This document shows positions 33,288-43,831 of a stretch of 53,951 nt of DNA, piece by piece. The stretch is from Priapulus caudatus. Lineage: Eukaryota > Priapulida > Priapulimorpha > Priapulimorphida > Priapulidae. The notes under the pieces were generated by a model. That model saw only the letters and a list, made by a program, of their open reading frames with translations, was not told the origin of the DNA and ran no database searches. The stretch is from positions 16,388 through 70,338 of the forward strand of contig NW_014577078.1 of the NCBI RefSeq assembly GCF_000485595.1, in the 5' to 3' direction. The position numbers and the translations under genes were made by a program. The stretch's first letter is position 1. Every line of letters starts with the position of its first letter.

Positions 33288-33640
33288 ATGGAAAGAATTT
33301 TGATTTTCATATCAACACTGGTACGGGAGACAACTTTTGCTCGAGAGACGTCTGGATAAAGCTGGAGACGCCATGCTAGGGAGCTACAGGAAACCAGCTG
33401 ACGGTCATGGGCACGTTTACAGCGAATGCCAAACAGAACCACCGTGGAAACATAGAAGAACGGAACATAGAGTTCACGATGGCAGGCTTCCTTCGCTCAA
33501 CTTGCTGGGTCGTAGCGCCATACATAAACTGGCAATATTTTTCTCATCGCCACCCATGCTCTTCAACCAATTGAAGCCGTTCATCCCCATTGAAGCCAGA
33601 GCTTAGATGCTTAAAGGACTTTGAATTAGAAGTCAAATTC
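33288..33640 (+). pseudogene. Element C protease, active-site Asp replaced
   Basis: FDFHINTGTGDNFCSRDVWIKL at 33298-33360 lies where D-T-G-A-G-D-N-F is expected. The catalytic Asp codon is AAC (Asn) and the Ala is Thr, so the enzyme could not work. LNLLGRSAIHKL further on is the C-terminal strand and the flap-side motif. Confidence 0.7.
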
Positions 33641-34505
33641 AAGTGGAATGCCAGGCAGACATTCTGCAGGCCACGGCCAGTCCCGTTTGTAATTCGAGAA
33701 GATCTCACACAAGCATATGACGCCGTCATCAGGAGGGGTACGTGTGTGGAAGCCCGCACAATTCAATGAAAGTGGCACACCCGTCGTTCTGATCATTAAG
33801 GTGGTGCCACCAGGCGAGCAGAAACCAAAGCTGCGAGTCTGCGGGGGACTACTCCGTTACTGTAAACCCAAAATTAGAGATCGTCCGACACCCTATGCCT
33901 CTTCCCGAGGATCTCATAAGGAAACTTGTGGAGGATACGGTTCCATTAAACTCGATCTGGCAGATGCATGCTTACAGCCAAATCAAGCTCGCTCCTGAAA
34001 CCCAGATAAGACTGCCCCCCCATCGAGGCGTACTACTTCAAATTCGGCTGCCATTCGGCATCACATCGGCACCGGTTTTTTTCAAAGAGATCATGAAGCT
34101 ACTCACCAGCGATATACAGGGAGTGGCAGCTAGTCTACCTAGACGACTTTCTCGTCATTAGTGTCAATGCACAATTAAGAACATCTCCAAAATCTACGCA
34201 CCTTGCTTCAACGCTTAGAAGAAAAAGGGATACGATGTCGAATGGGGAATGTTTATTCCACAGCAGGTGTAGAGTACGTGGGCCACAACCTTTCCCAAAA
34301 CAGGATTGCTAATGAGGCTAAGGTCAACGCGGTTATCAAGAGGCCGCCGTCGGAAAACGTTTCCAGCCTTTGTTCATTCTTGGGGTTACTGCAATTCTAT
34401 GGCAAGTTTCTCCACAACTTGGCCACTCTGACGGAGCCTCTCTACCGACTGACCAAGAAGGACATACAATGGAAATGGGGCGCTAATGAACAAGCTGCCT
34501 TTTAG
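33641..34505 (+). pseudogene. Element C reverse transcriptase, frameshifted
   Basis: Blocks visible in changing frames: KPKLRVCGG, LDLADA / YSQIKLAPETQ, LPFGITSAPVFFKEIM, and VYLDDFLVI (34133-34159, catalytic Asp pair 34142-34147). The thumb begins at RLEEKGIRC and GVEYVGHNLSQ, followed by SLCSFLGLLQFYGKFL. At least four indels are needed to join them. Confidence 0.85.
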
Positions 34506-35036
34506 CAGCTAAAACAAGTACATTGCACGGATACAGTGCTGGCCCATTTTGACCCATCCCTGCCGATTGGAATGTCATGCGATGCATTGGAGGTTGGTAT
34601 TGGAGCAGTGTTGCTTCAGGGCTATCGTGACGGCAGTGAGCGCCCAATTGCTAACGTATCCACGACATTAACAGAGACTCAGTGCCGCTATAGCCAAGTT
34701 CAAAAAGAGGCATTAGCTGCTATTTTTGCGCTAAAAAAGTTTCACCAGTTTCTGTATGATCGAAAATTTATTTTGGTTACAGATCATAAACCATTGCTAG
34801 TGCTATTCGGGCCAACCAAAGAGACGCCAATGCTAGCGGCCAATCGTTTGGTTCGAAGGGCTTTGATGCTTAGCGAGTACGATTACCCTATTGAGTATAG
34901 AAAAACGTCGGACCACGGGAACGCAGATGCACTCAGTCGCTTGCCAGTGGGACCTGTCGTCAACTTTGATGGAGAGGAAAGTGAGGCAGATGTTGTCACT
35001 GTCTGCACTATCAAATCTGTGAGTCTACAACAATAA
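34506..35036 (+). pseudogene. Element C RNase H, open frame
   Basis: Open for 166 codons from 34536. Catalytic set: SCDALEVGIGAVL (Asp), QKEALAAIFALKKF (Glu), VTDHKPLLVLFG (Asp), HGNADALSRLP (Asp). It is the best-preserved domain of this element and ends with an acidic linker before integrase. Confidence 0.87.
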
Positions 35037-36070
35037 CCAACTGATCCTGGTGTCGTGGCAAAGCAATCAGGCAACGATTCTGTAATCGCAACAGTGATGC
35101 GCCATACCCGTGAAGGATGGCCAGCAGACGATTCACGTTTTAATGTGGAGAAGAACCATGAGTGCTATTCAGGCAGAGACTTCAGGAAACTAGCGGATTT
35201 AATGTCGACAGCCCATGGGTGTTTGCTCTATGGTCCCAGAGTAGTCATTCCTAAAAGTCTGCATCAGCAAGTGCTTCGATTGCTACAATTGTATATAGGC
35301 CTAGGATCGACGCTGACATTGCAGAGCTGTGTCGCAACTGCACTGCCTGCGTCGAACACCAGAATAAACCAGCAAAGTCGGCCAATCAGCCGTGGATGCT
35401 GCCAAAGAAACCCTGGGGTAGGATACATCTGGATCATGCCATAAATTTTCTAGGAAGCAACTGGCTAGTCCTGATCGATGCCTACTCCAAATACCCATGT
35501 ATTCACGCGACAAACTCTACGCCGACAAAGACCCCCATTGACCTACTGGAGCAAGACTTCGCTCACTTTGGATACCCACACACGAACGTGACCGACAATG
35601 CCACTACGTTCACACTTACGTTGCACCAAAAGCTGCCCTGCAGCAATTCCTGATGTAGTACCGCCGTACTCCCTTAGCGGAAGGGTTTTCGCCAAGTGAG
35701 CTTCTCAACGGCTAACAAATCTGTTACCAGTTTGACTCTCTGTTGCCTTCTCCCGCGCACTGGGTACAGGGAAAACAGGCAAAAGAGGCTACCAGATCAC
35801 AGCACGGAGAGAATAGTCGCATCGTTTCTAGGCTAGTGCATGCCTACTAGCTAGGCGCTCCATGTTATGCACTTTACTGCAGCCCTCGGCAAGACAAAGA
35901 CCAAATATTGGTCCCAGCGGTTGTCACCAATGTACATGGTGCCCGCAGCGTCGACGTGCGTGTCTATCCCAGAGAACCAGTGTGGCGTATCCGAAACTCA
36001 GCCTATTCACCCGACAGGACAGGACCGTTAACCCACCGAATTCTGAGTCAGCAACGTAACCAGTCAACGT
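35037..36070 (+). pseudogene. Element C integrase, catalytic Glu region deleted
   Basis: The zinc module is degraded. GRIHLDHAINFLGSNWLVLIDAYSK and NVTDNATTFT (second Asp at 35594) are clear. The stretch that should hold the catalytic Glu is missing, and the sequence resumes at the YRRTPL / GFSPSELLNG box. The C-terminal PCYALYCSP..VPAVVTNVHGARSVDVRVY motif runs to about 36000. Several stops. Confidence 0.8.
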
Positions 36071-36244
36071 GAGTCAGGTGTAAATTAACCGAACCCAAGA
36101 AATTGTCTCAATCCAGTAGGTGACGAATACGGGCCAGATCATCCGAGACGTTCCAGTCGACAGCCGAGGCCGCGGACCAAGGCTTATCTGTATATAGTCT
36201 ATACAACCTTCCGTCTCTGTGTGGGCTCAAGGCTGGTGGGGAGC

Positions 36245-36539
36245 TGTGAGATTATTGTAAAAGAAGCCATTACGGGCCCAGTAGGCGGCGCCATGTACTT
36301 CCCGAAGCCAGTTGCATTCTACAACGTGGCAGGCTGGACTGTGGTGGAATAAATCCTTTCTTCATATTATATATAATATTACACGTCAGTTCTTTCGTCT
36401 TTTCTTTAGAAAAACAACCCGTTGTAATAAGTGCAAAGTTGTTAGTTGATTCTTTTCAGTCATTGTAGTAAGAGTAACGCTGTCCGTTGCTGGTGGTCAG
36501 TAGTTGGAGTGAGAGCCATTCTGTCAGCTGCTACCTGAC
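36245..36539 (+). repeat. Element C 3' LTR (end uncertain)
   Basis: TGTGAGATTATTG follows a purine-rich GGTGGGGAG tract. AATAAA at about 36350 would be the polyadenylation signal. A plausible end is the TGACA at 36535-36539, matching the TGT start, but no second LTR copy is present to fix it. Confidence 0.5.
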
Positions 36540-38484
36540 AGTCGTTGCAGTGAGAGCAATGCTATGGTTTGTGTTGCGGTGTGAGAAAGGATGTGTTTTG
36601 CCGTCGACGGTTTGATTCAATTGTTTGCTGAATTGCCTGACGAATAGATGTACGTACATCTCAAAAGCTCGCGTATTAAAACTTAAGCACCCTTAACTAT
36701 ATATATGCTTATATATATATACCGGCTATTGTAGTAAAATCTAAACGGATAAATCAGCGTTTTCCTACGTTTTATAATATTCTATCGCCTAAGTGTGAAA
36801 TGGGAGAACATATATAAAACATCTACTCTCAGTACGTACTGGGAGATATCCATGATTACAACTGAAACCACTAAATTCGTAAAATGTTCTGTGCATCTTG
36901 AGAAATTGTGAGAAATTGTGAGGTTTCCACTCGCAATTTGATGCGAAACGCGCGAACGCCGCTGACTGCATGCATGATGTCCCCAAGCTACGTGTCAACA
37001 AACCAGGGCCTATGTAACAAGGTATAAATTCTATGTTCAACCACGCGGCAATTTCAACTATTACTGGCCGTTGGCGGCTTTATAGAAGGGCTATAAGGCT
37101 GATAATTTCTAGCGTAACGAATACGACGCGATGAAACGCACTTCCACTAACTTCTTTATAGCATATATGTATTGATGATTTGCACATGTATGTGTATGGT
37201 ATAAAGTACATAATAAACATTCGTCGCCACACGCCGCTGTGGATTCTAGATTGATTTTTGAGGACCGAGCAACGGGCATATCCATCGAGCTATCCTCGAG
37301 AATAGACGCTTATTGAACTACAACACAAGTATTCTGGCCCATCGAAAATGCCCACATCAGTACTAAGAATGAGTAGAAATATAATTATGAGTCATATAAC
37401 ATACATATGAATTAAATTATCATGAGCAGTGAATTTTCGAAAATTTGTAAAACTGCAAAGGTCACATCCGCACACATTATATCAATAGGAAGTTACTCAA
37501 CATCATCTCACGCCGGCACCTCAAAAATGTCCACTTGTCTGGTAACATGTCGCATCAGATATTACTGCTGACACGTTATGGTCGCACCTTCAACCAATAA
37601 GCACACCACGTGAAGCAGCAATTCCTCCAACACCCATAAATATCATGTCTCCGTGAAAAGAAGCATTGCAGACTCTGCAGCGCATGCACGCTCGATCATT
37701 TCTGGACCGCCAATGTCGCCTCAATGCTATAGTTCCAGCGGCACGTGATCAAGCTGCTGGTTACATTTAACCCGTTGCGGTTGCGTACAATTAAGCAAAC
37801 TGGTGTGCAACTTATCTCGGCCTTGGCTATCTAGTATATCAGGCCTCTTCGTTCTGCAGCATTTACGATTTTGCATTCAACCTCATCTCTTCACAGCAAT
37901 ATAGAATGTATGGAACATACCTCCGCGACTCATTTCCTTATCGGACAGCGGAAGATGGAAGGGTGAATGAATACAAGTTATGGGGATCATGGCTGCGCAT
38001 TCCTATTTGTTGTAGCTAACCGAGGCTCATTGTTGTTGACCCATTTTTCACGCGACCTATATTTATTTCGGCCACATTTTCCTGTGGAAATATTTGGTGT
38101 GAGCCTTTGTTCCTATAGTAAGTTCCCGGTTCCCAACGTAACAAACACTATAATTAACCAGCATTTTTAAAGACTAATTAGCATATTTGGGCACTAAACA
38201 GTTCGTGCGAACAACGTCCAACATGTTCAGATAGTAGTCATTATGTTTCGACAGCCTCTAACATGCTTGGACCGTATACCCATGCAGTATGTTTTAACCG
38301 TAAGCAGTTTGCTCGGACTCTAACCAGTTTGTTGTGACACTCTTGTATGTTTCGTATATCTAACACCGTGTATAAGCATGATAACTTCTACCTCTAGAAT
38401 CTAAATACGAGATATCTACAATAAACTTGGTAATGTTTGTTCATATGGTAATCATAACCCTAGACAAGTTCAACAGCTGCAGTA

Positions 38485-38522
<38 letters not shown>

Positions 38523-39110
38523 GCTGCAGTGTATCGGCAGAAATCACGCAAAACGTCACGGTAGGCGACCTAAAATCATTTGTTTATGGCGCCCGTATAT
38601 AACGTGTTTATAGTACCTTGTAATTATACTAATAGCAATATAATTATATGATATTAGTTTTTGTTGAATATAGAATTTGCAAAACTTTGCATTACTGGAT
38701 TTATTACACCTGTTTTATTAGGTTCTCTCCTGTGCCGATTAGGCTTGCTCGTCGCCGTTAACCAGGTAGAACTTATTTTTGTATTTAGATAAAATCGCCT
38801 AATTAATGCAAGTTCGGACTATTTCTGTTCGTTTCAACTGTGTTCTATTGTAGAGAAGTTGTGAGAAGCCCTACTGTAGTCTAGTCAAATGTAATTTGTT
38901 TGAATTAATTGTGTAATATATCCAGTTTTATTATAGATTGCTTATGTAGTTTGTTCGTGATTTATTGACAAATTATTTCCAACGGAAATTTCTTGATTGC
39001 AAAGTTACCTTTCAAATTATGTACTTATAGAGACTAGGCCTAATTAAAGCTGGCGACTCCTTCGAGTTCATAGTTTAGCCATATGATACATACGCTAAAA
39101 TATTGAGATT
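36540..39110. other. Non-coding intron stretch with TAA microsatellite
   Basis: No exon or domain recognised. Contains (TA)n at 36700-36720 and a (TAA)n run at 38486-38522. The TAA run is flanked on both sides by ACAGCTGCAGT, which looks like a short duplication around the repeat. Bases 38200-38350 have a loosely repeated TCTAACATGTTTG-like word. Confidence 0.45.
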
Positions 39111-39119
39111 GATCACATC

Positions 39120-39878
39120 AGGAGTAGATAATAGGGAAGGAGTGTGACATCAATAAACAAGGGAAATTCGTCATTACATAGCCTTATAATACTACGATTT
39201 ACTACGCGTAACTCATCCAACTTGAGCTCAAATCGGACACAGTACATTCGCCTAGCATCGTGCGAAATCGTTTCCTCGTATACACCCGCAATCCGGAGAT
39301 ACAGACTAAAACGTACGACACGATTCGTCTATTCTTTGGCCATCAATCCAAATCCATTGCGCGCCTCTAATTCAAACAAAAGGCAGCTACCTAACGCGCT
39401 ATTGCTAACTCGGCAAGGCATGTGGCTCGCTGGGAGATTAGGCATCAACACTCGGCGAGATAACCTTTGACCCGGTACACAGCTACACAGGCCACCTCTG
39501 CACATAGCTGGCATGTCCTTCACGCACGCAACGCCAACCGCAATCAGCAGCAGCTGATCGGGCTCAATCTCCCAGCGAGCCACATTGGCCGCGAGTTAGC
39601 AAAGCTGTGTTAGGTAGCTGCCTTTTGTTTGAATTAGAGCGCGCAATGATTTGGATTGATGCCAATTTAAAGATGAGAATCGTGTCGTAGTCTGTTATCT
39701 CCGGATTGCGGTGTATACGAGGAACGATTTCGCACGATGCTAGGCGAATGTACTGCTGTCCGATTTGAGCTCAAGTGGATGAGTTAACGCGTAGTAAATC
39801 GTAGGTATTATAAGGCTAGTAAATGACGAATTTTCCCTGTTTATTGATGGTCACACTCCTTCCCTATTATCTACTTCT
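39120..39878. mobile_element. Fold-back (Mutator/FB-like) element with 9-bp target duplication
   Basis: Two arms of about 325 bp (39120-39445 and about 39562-39878) are reverse complements at roughly 90% or better. They are separated by about 115 bp and begin AGGAGTAGATAATAGGGAAG / AGAAGTAGATAATAGGGAAG. The bases GATCACATC occur directly on both sides (39111-39119 and 39879-39887), a 9-bp target duplication. Very long terminal repeats plus a 9-bp duplication fit MuDR-type and Drosophila FB-type elements. No transposase, so non-autonomous. The target duplication argues against a sequencing palindrome artefact. Confidence 0.75.
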
Positions 39879-39895
39879 GATCACATCGAAACTAA

Positions 39896-40637
39896 TGGCC
39901 CTGTCACACATTGACGATTTAGCCAGCGTATGCCGACGTATGAAAAATTTGGCGAATACGCTGGCGTACGTCGAATAAGTTATGGGTAATATAAGCTTTG
40001 TATAAGTTAAAAGCACGCTGAAGCACGCTGAAGCACGCTGAAGCACGCTGGTATACGTCGTAGTACGGCGAGGTCTTCGAAATTTTTTTAGCATGCTCAA
40101 AATTTTCCGACGTATGCCAGCGTATGCCCATACGTCCCGCATATGCGGGCTATAAGTTGTAGGTAAGTTATGCGATCGTTGACACACGTTCACACACGTT
40201 ACTTGTAAGTTACTCATGAGTCGAAATACGTCGAGATAATGTCTAGCGTACCCAAAACATATTTCTAACCTATGAGTAACGTGCTTTGAACCTATGTGTA
40301 ACTTATCTCCAACGCATATTGACGTATGCCTTTTTATAGGCTACGACACGTGATCGTCGGCGATACGCTGCCGCGCGCTATGCATAAGTTAATTAGACTA
40401 TCGTTGGGCATAACTTGTGAACGCCGGCAACACGCTAAGCATTCGTTGGCATAAGTTATCTATAAGTTATCGAAAGGTTCTATATAAGTTACTAATACGT
40501 TATGTATACGTCCAACTCGTTATTAATACGCTATGTATACGCCCAAAATTGAAAAAACATCGATAGTTCAGCGTATGCCAGCGTTTTATTCCACGTCGGC
40601 CATACGCTGGCTAAATCGTCAATGTATGACAGGGCCA
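39896..40637. mobile_element. PIF/Harbinger-like MITE with TAA duplication
   Basis: A 742-bp element with terminal inverted repeats of about 40 bp starting TGGCCCTGTCA, nearly perfect, and TAA on both sides (39893-39895, 40638-40640). The interior is built from CGTATGCCAGCGT and ATAAGTTAT words. It holds four copies of AAGCACGCTG at 40012-40050. A 3-bp TAA/TTA duplication is the hallmark of PIF/Harbinger. It starts only 5 bp right of the fold-back element's duplication. Confidence 0.8.
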
Positions 40638-40687
40638 TAATAGCAATGCTGGTCATTTTGCTTACCTGCTCACCTTACTTTTCTTAC

Positions 40688-40981
40688 CTGAACACTAGTA
40701 TTAACCATGACGTGTTCCTCCACGGCTTCGTGCTTGACTTTAATGCTCTGCGCTAGTATGAGGATGTTCTGGACGACGACAGCGAGAATCGGTATGGTGA
40801 TCATGGCCAAGATCAAGGCTAATTGCGCTTTCCTGTCCCGTCTTGTAAATGGGTTCTTGCCACAAATGCCGCCCTTCTTCCCTACCTGCTGACTGATTAC
40901 GGCAAACGTTGGCTCTGTGACGTCGTCCATCGCTACCGGGGAAGGTATGTGAATCGCTGACGGATTCCCGGTGGCGCTCAT
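40688..40981 (-). CDS. NIT-domain receptor, exon 1 (N-terminus and membrane helix)
   Basis: 98 codons from ATG 40981 to a CAG|GTAAGA donor, phase 0. An in-frame TAG about 60 bp upstream supports this ATG. Residues 1-50 are a polar, probably cytosolic N-terminus ending in a basic FTRRDRK. Residues 52-78 (AQLALILAMITIPILAVVVQ and onward) form one transmembrane helix. Residues 79-98 are a charged stalk that leads into the NIT domain of exon 2. By family knowledge, NIT domains are helical ligand-sensing modules, named for bacterial nitrate/nitrite sensing. In several invertebrates they sit outside the cell on a receptor guanylate cyclase. The output domain and the ligand here are unknown. Confidence 0.82.
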
Positions 40982-41420
40982 CTGTGTGGGTGAGTACACG
41001 AACTCCAACGACGCTCCAATAGTTGCTGTATTCAGTGTCGACTAACGTCGATGATTGCCGTCGTAAACGCAACAAATGTCTGAAATATATGATGACAGCG
41101 GTTGCCGCTACATCATTACCAAACAGCTGCTAATAACCAGCCCGTTCATCACAAAAGAAACGTGTATACTGTCATGGCGGTGTATACGAGCCGATAGCAA
41201 GGTGTGATAGCGACACTATTGTGAAGCACCACTAGCGAACGTATTATCTGGAAATTGCATCGGGATGCTAGCTGCAGCGTTACACCTGCGGAAGTGAACG
41301 TAATGGGATAGCAATTTATGACGCATAGGACATCATCAATAAGAAGGACACGAGCTTGTGCGCAGGTGACGGAGGGCGATTGCGCATGCTCTATTAGTTA
41401 TTGTCATCGATTCATTAGCG
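40982..41420 (-). promoter_or_regulatory. Probable 5' UTR and promoter region of the NIT-receptor gene
   Basis: Lies directly upstream of the only start codon. It contains TTGCGCATGCTC at about 41383, similar to an NRF1-type site. No TATA box was identified. The call is positional and tentative. Confidence 0.25.
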
Positions 41421-41628
41421 TTCAATAATATGTGCATATACGTACTTAGCACTGAAGGTGGTAATAAATTAGACCTATATTTCATCTTAGACAATTAACG
41501 TAATTCCGCGGTATCAGAATAAAAACCTCCAATCTGATGAAGCTGCAGAAACAATATATTATAAAACTAGAGCACTCGGAGAGCGCAGACCTCCGCCAAG
41601 GCAGCTGAATTCTGTCACTGTGAAAAAT

Positions 41629-41745
41629 TGTATTAATTAATTAATTAAATAATTAATTGGATTCGGATAATCACCAAAATGTAATGAATTCTAAGTTACC
41701 CCATTTCTGACCTATCCTGAAAATTTTATTAATTAATTAATTAAG
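41629..41745. repeat. (TTAA)n tracts
   Basis: Two TTAATTAATTAA runs (about 41632-41658 and 41728-41744) flank some 70 bp. Possibly remnants of a small inverted-repeat insertion. Confidence 0.5.
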
Positions 41746-41835
41746 GCAAATGCCTCCTTGGTATGCATGCGTTTCACAGGATGTGATACGGTGAGTGCAT
41801 TCGCTGGACGGGGTAGATAATGGATGGTAGATCGG

Positions 41836-42400
41836 AGAAGATTGGAGTCCTTCGACTTGTCAAACAGCACAGTTCTTTACAAGAAATGTTCAACCAGTTA
41901 TGAATGGAATGGGAGCTTTCGGATGATCTGGTTGAAAACCTCCAGCAGTTCACATGTCAGTTGCATAGCTCTCAACCTGGTACAAACGACACTAACGAGC
42001 TGAGGTACAGGCTGTTCTGTGCCAAGAAGGGGAACATTGAATCAACTCAATTACCGTCATGCGCTGACTGCTTACTGAAGCATGCTTCTCGTGCCAACTA
42101 TCAAGCAGCGATCTAGAAGCGGAGCCTTCAATCATGTCGTGAGATACCCACCCCATCGGCTCTGGTTGGAGTCTGGAGAACAGTAAGCTCGTCATAGACT
42201 GGATGAGGGGTGAACCAGCGCCTACTGCCGTTCTAGAGCTGTTATCTTACACCTGCAACAGGTCATGCCAGCTTCCGACCTGCACCGCAAATGGCCTGAA
42301 ATGCACGCACATGTGCAGGCTACAAGACTGCGAGAACCGGCGTGAAGATCCCATCGAGGAAGTTGTCTCGGATGACGTCGAAGACGACGATGCGAGTTAA
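41836..42400 (+). pseudogene. Broken repeat-associated ORF with Cys-rich (CXC-like) end
   Basis: Reading through two defects (the TGA at 41903 and a frameshift near 42120) gives a continuous family-like product. Order: a LVKQHSSLQEMF-type start, WELSDDLVENLQQFTCQLH, NELRYRLFCAKKG, LPSCADCLLKHASRANYQAA, WMRGEPAPTAVLELLSYTC, then a Cys cluster (CNRSCQLPTCTANGLKCTHMCRLQDCEN) and an acidic tail. Multi-copy invertebrate and fish ORFs with LPPxxDxLxxHxxRAxYQA followed by a CXC-like cluster are known from repeats, but their function is not established. The gene lies in the 2.2 kb between FBXO4 and the NIT gene, on the opposite strand. Confidence 0.5.
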
Positions 42401-43149
42401 AGTAAGGGTGAACACAACCATTTATTAATTCAACCAGCCGATCAACAACATCACATGATTAGTAAAGTGATTTTAGTCTTTCTTTCCCAAAACGCCTGCT
42501 TTTATAAATATAATTTTAGTTTTTCTTTAAATTCAAGGTTTATTTTGTATTCTGTTGCCATGGAAACCATTTCAGAATCATGCCTATATTTAAGGATATC
42601 TCCAAATTTACGCTGTAAGCCTGTTGGGAGTTATTAACAGCTAAACACCTATAAGGATATGGCTTTTTTGGCTTCAATTCGTCAATTTAGAGTGATCTTT
42701 GTACAATATTTGGCCATTCAGTGAAACTGAGTGACATCACTTGATCACGTGATAACAATCATAAAGCTACTGATTTTGCGCGGTTATGATATACCAAAAT
42801 AAACTGGAGGGAATAAGGTTTAAAAAAATCTATGTTAGAATTTGTCCATCATTTTGGTGTCAAATGGCCATTTTGAGGGTTCTGGCCCATGGACTAATTA
42901 AAAACAAATCTATAGATGTAAACCATTTCAGAAAATCTAAGATCACAAGATTTTGTTCTGTCCAGTATTGTGGGAGCGAAGTGATGAAAATGTGTACAAA
43001 CTGCGACCTTGAGATAATTTTTATTTTGTAAACTGTCAATTATAACGGTAGTTATTTCATATTCAATACGCAGAATTTGTTCTGTAAATTGCATGAATCC
43101 CGCCGTCTTCCTCGAATGAAAAACGTTGTTGCGAATAGAGTCAATCAGA
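42401..43149. other. Spacer downstream of the FBXO4-like gene
   Basis: AT-rich, no exon recognised. It probably includes the 3' UTR of the minus-strand FBXO4-like gene on its right side. Confidence 0.4.
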
Positions 43150-43225
43150 TCAGTGTGCCTGCTCCAGCACCCATTCAAACGCAGCCGATATTCCTCCCAA
43201 GTTAGCGATATCCACCATGTTGATA
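43150..43225 (-). CDS. FBXO4: FBXO4-like, probable last exon
   Basis: After a TTTTTTACCCTGTTGCCAG acceptor one frame reads INMVDIANLGGISAAFEWVLE and then QAH and TGA (43150-43152). This matches the end of FBXO4, where a GF/AAFEW-V/I-LE helix closes the protein. The frame does not fit a simple join to the phase-0 donor at 43656: it needs two bases carried over. A short unseen exon, another splice site (an acceptor at the TAGAG upstream would keep phase 0) or a sequence error would explain this. Confidence 0.6.
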
Positions 43226-43329
43226 CTGGCAACAGGGTAAAAAACGTAAATCATCTCTACGCGCCGCGTTGGTTCATTAACAAGGGTAACATCTGTTAAA
43301 TTCAAGACGCGCTTTACTATTCAGTATTC

Positions 43330-43397
43330 AAGCCGTTATCCGCATCTCTCTCTCTCCCTCTCTCTCTGCGGCGCCGCGCGCGCCGCGCGCGCGCGGT

Positions 43398-43432
<35 letters not shown>

Positions 43433-43470
43433 GTGTGTGTGTGTGTGTGTGTGTGTGATTGTGTGGCATG

Positions 43471-43523
<53 letters not shown>

Positions 43524-43556
43524 GCGTGCGTGCGTGCGTGCGCGCGTGTGTAATTA
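43330..43556. repeat. CT, GC and GT/GCGT microsatellites in an FBXO4 intron
   Basis: (CT)n at 43345-43368, a CGCGCG-rich block, then (GT)n and (GCGT)n to 43550. Located between the last two FBXO4-like exons. Confidence 0.9.
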
Positions 43557-43655
43557 CGAGGATGAATGGCTGTGTGGGCGAGCGGATCGATTGCTTTTAT
43601 CACACGTAGTACTGCAGAAACAACTTGTAAAAGAACGTGTACAAATTTTCGGTAC

Positions 43656-43831
43656 CTGCCAAGGGTTTAAAATCTTGTTGAGCTTCAGATTTCGTGTGAC
43701 CTCGATAGCTGATACAGAATTAGGTGCATTATTTATTGCAGCGGCTACAACCAACAAAGGTGCACACGACGATCCTGTCTGTGGTGTAACCACTGCCGAG
43801 AGTAGAGAGTCGTAGCTGCTGTTCCTTAAAG
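43656..43831 (-). CDS. FBXO4: FBXO4-like, third visible exon
   Basis: 176 bp between a TTTGTTCAG acceptor and a CAG|GTACCG donor, entered in phase 1 and left in phase 0. It encodes LRNSSYDSLLSAVV, then GSSCAPLLVVAAAINN, then AIEVTRNLKLNKILNPWQ. It follows the FBXO4 pattern in which an S-x-x-PLLVL strand precedes an amphipathic helix and an N-H/P-PW motif. In the GTPase-like C-terminal domain of FBXO4 this is the strand and helix after the VDA/VANA strand. Reading through the donor would give a basic tail unlike the family, so splicing is preferred. Confidence 0.78.

Larger units (their letters stand above)
19098..40687 (-). other. NIT-receptor intron 1 (about 21.6 kb, repeat-filled)
   Basis: Between the exon 1 donor and the exon 2 acceptor lie a GT microsatellite, both composite copies, the assembly gap, B2, element C, a fold-back element and a Harbinger-like MITE. 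All LTR elements are antisense to the gene. The true length is uncertain because of the gap and possible false duplication. Confidence 0.6.

Noticed and set aside
39120-39878. Palindrome made by a missed sequencing adapter
   Set aside because: An exact 9-bp direct repeat brackets the arms and the arms are not identical, which favours a real element; it still deserves a read-level check.
40982-41008. Extension of NIT-receptor exon 1 to 41008
   Set aside because: The codon at 41008 is TTG, not ATG. The first ATG in the frame is at 40981, and an in-frame stop lies further upstream.
40740-41075. Minus-strand frame overlapping NIT exon 1
   Set aside because: It lies in another frame, has no membrane helix or domain and does not end at the splice donor.
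43554-43652. FBXO4-like C-terminus by read-through past 43656
   Set aside because: The read-through tail is Ser/Arg-rich and unlike the family, while a donor and a family-like last exon exist.
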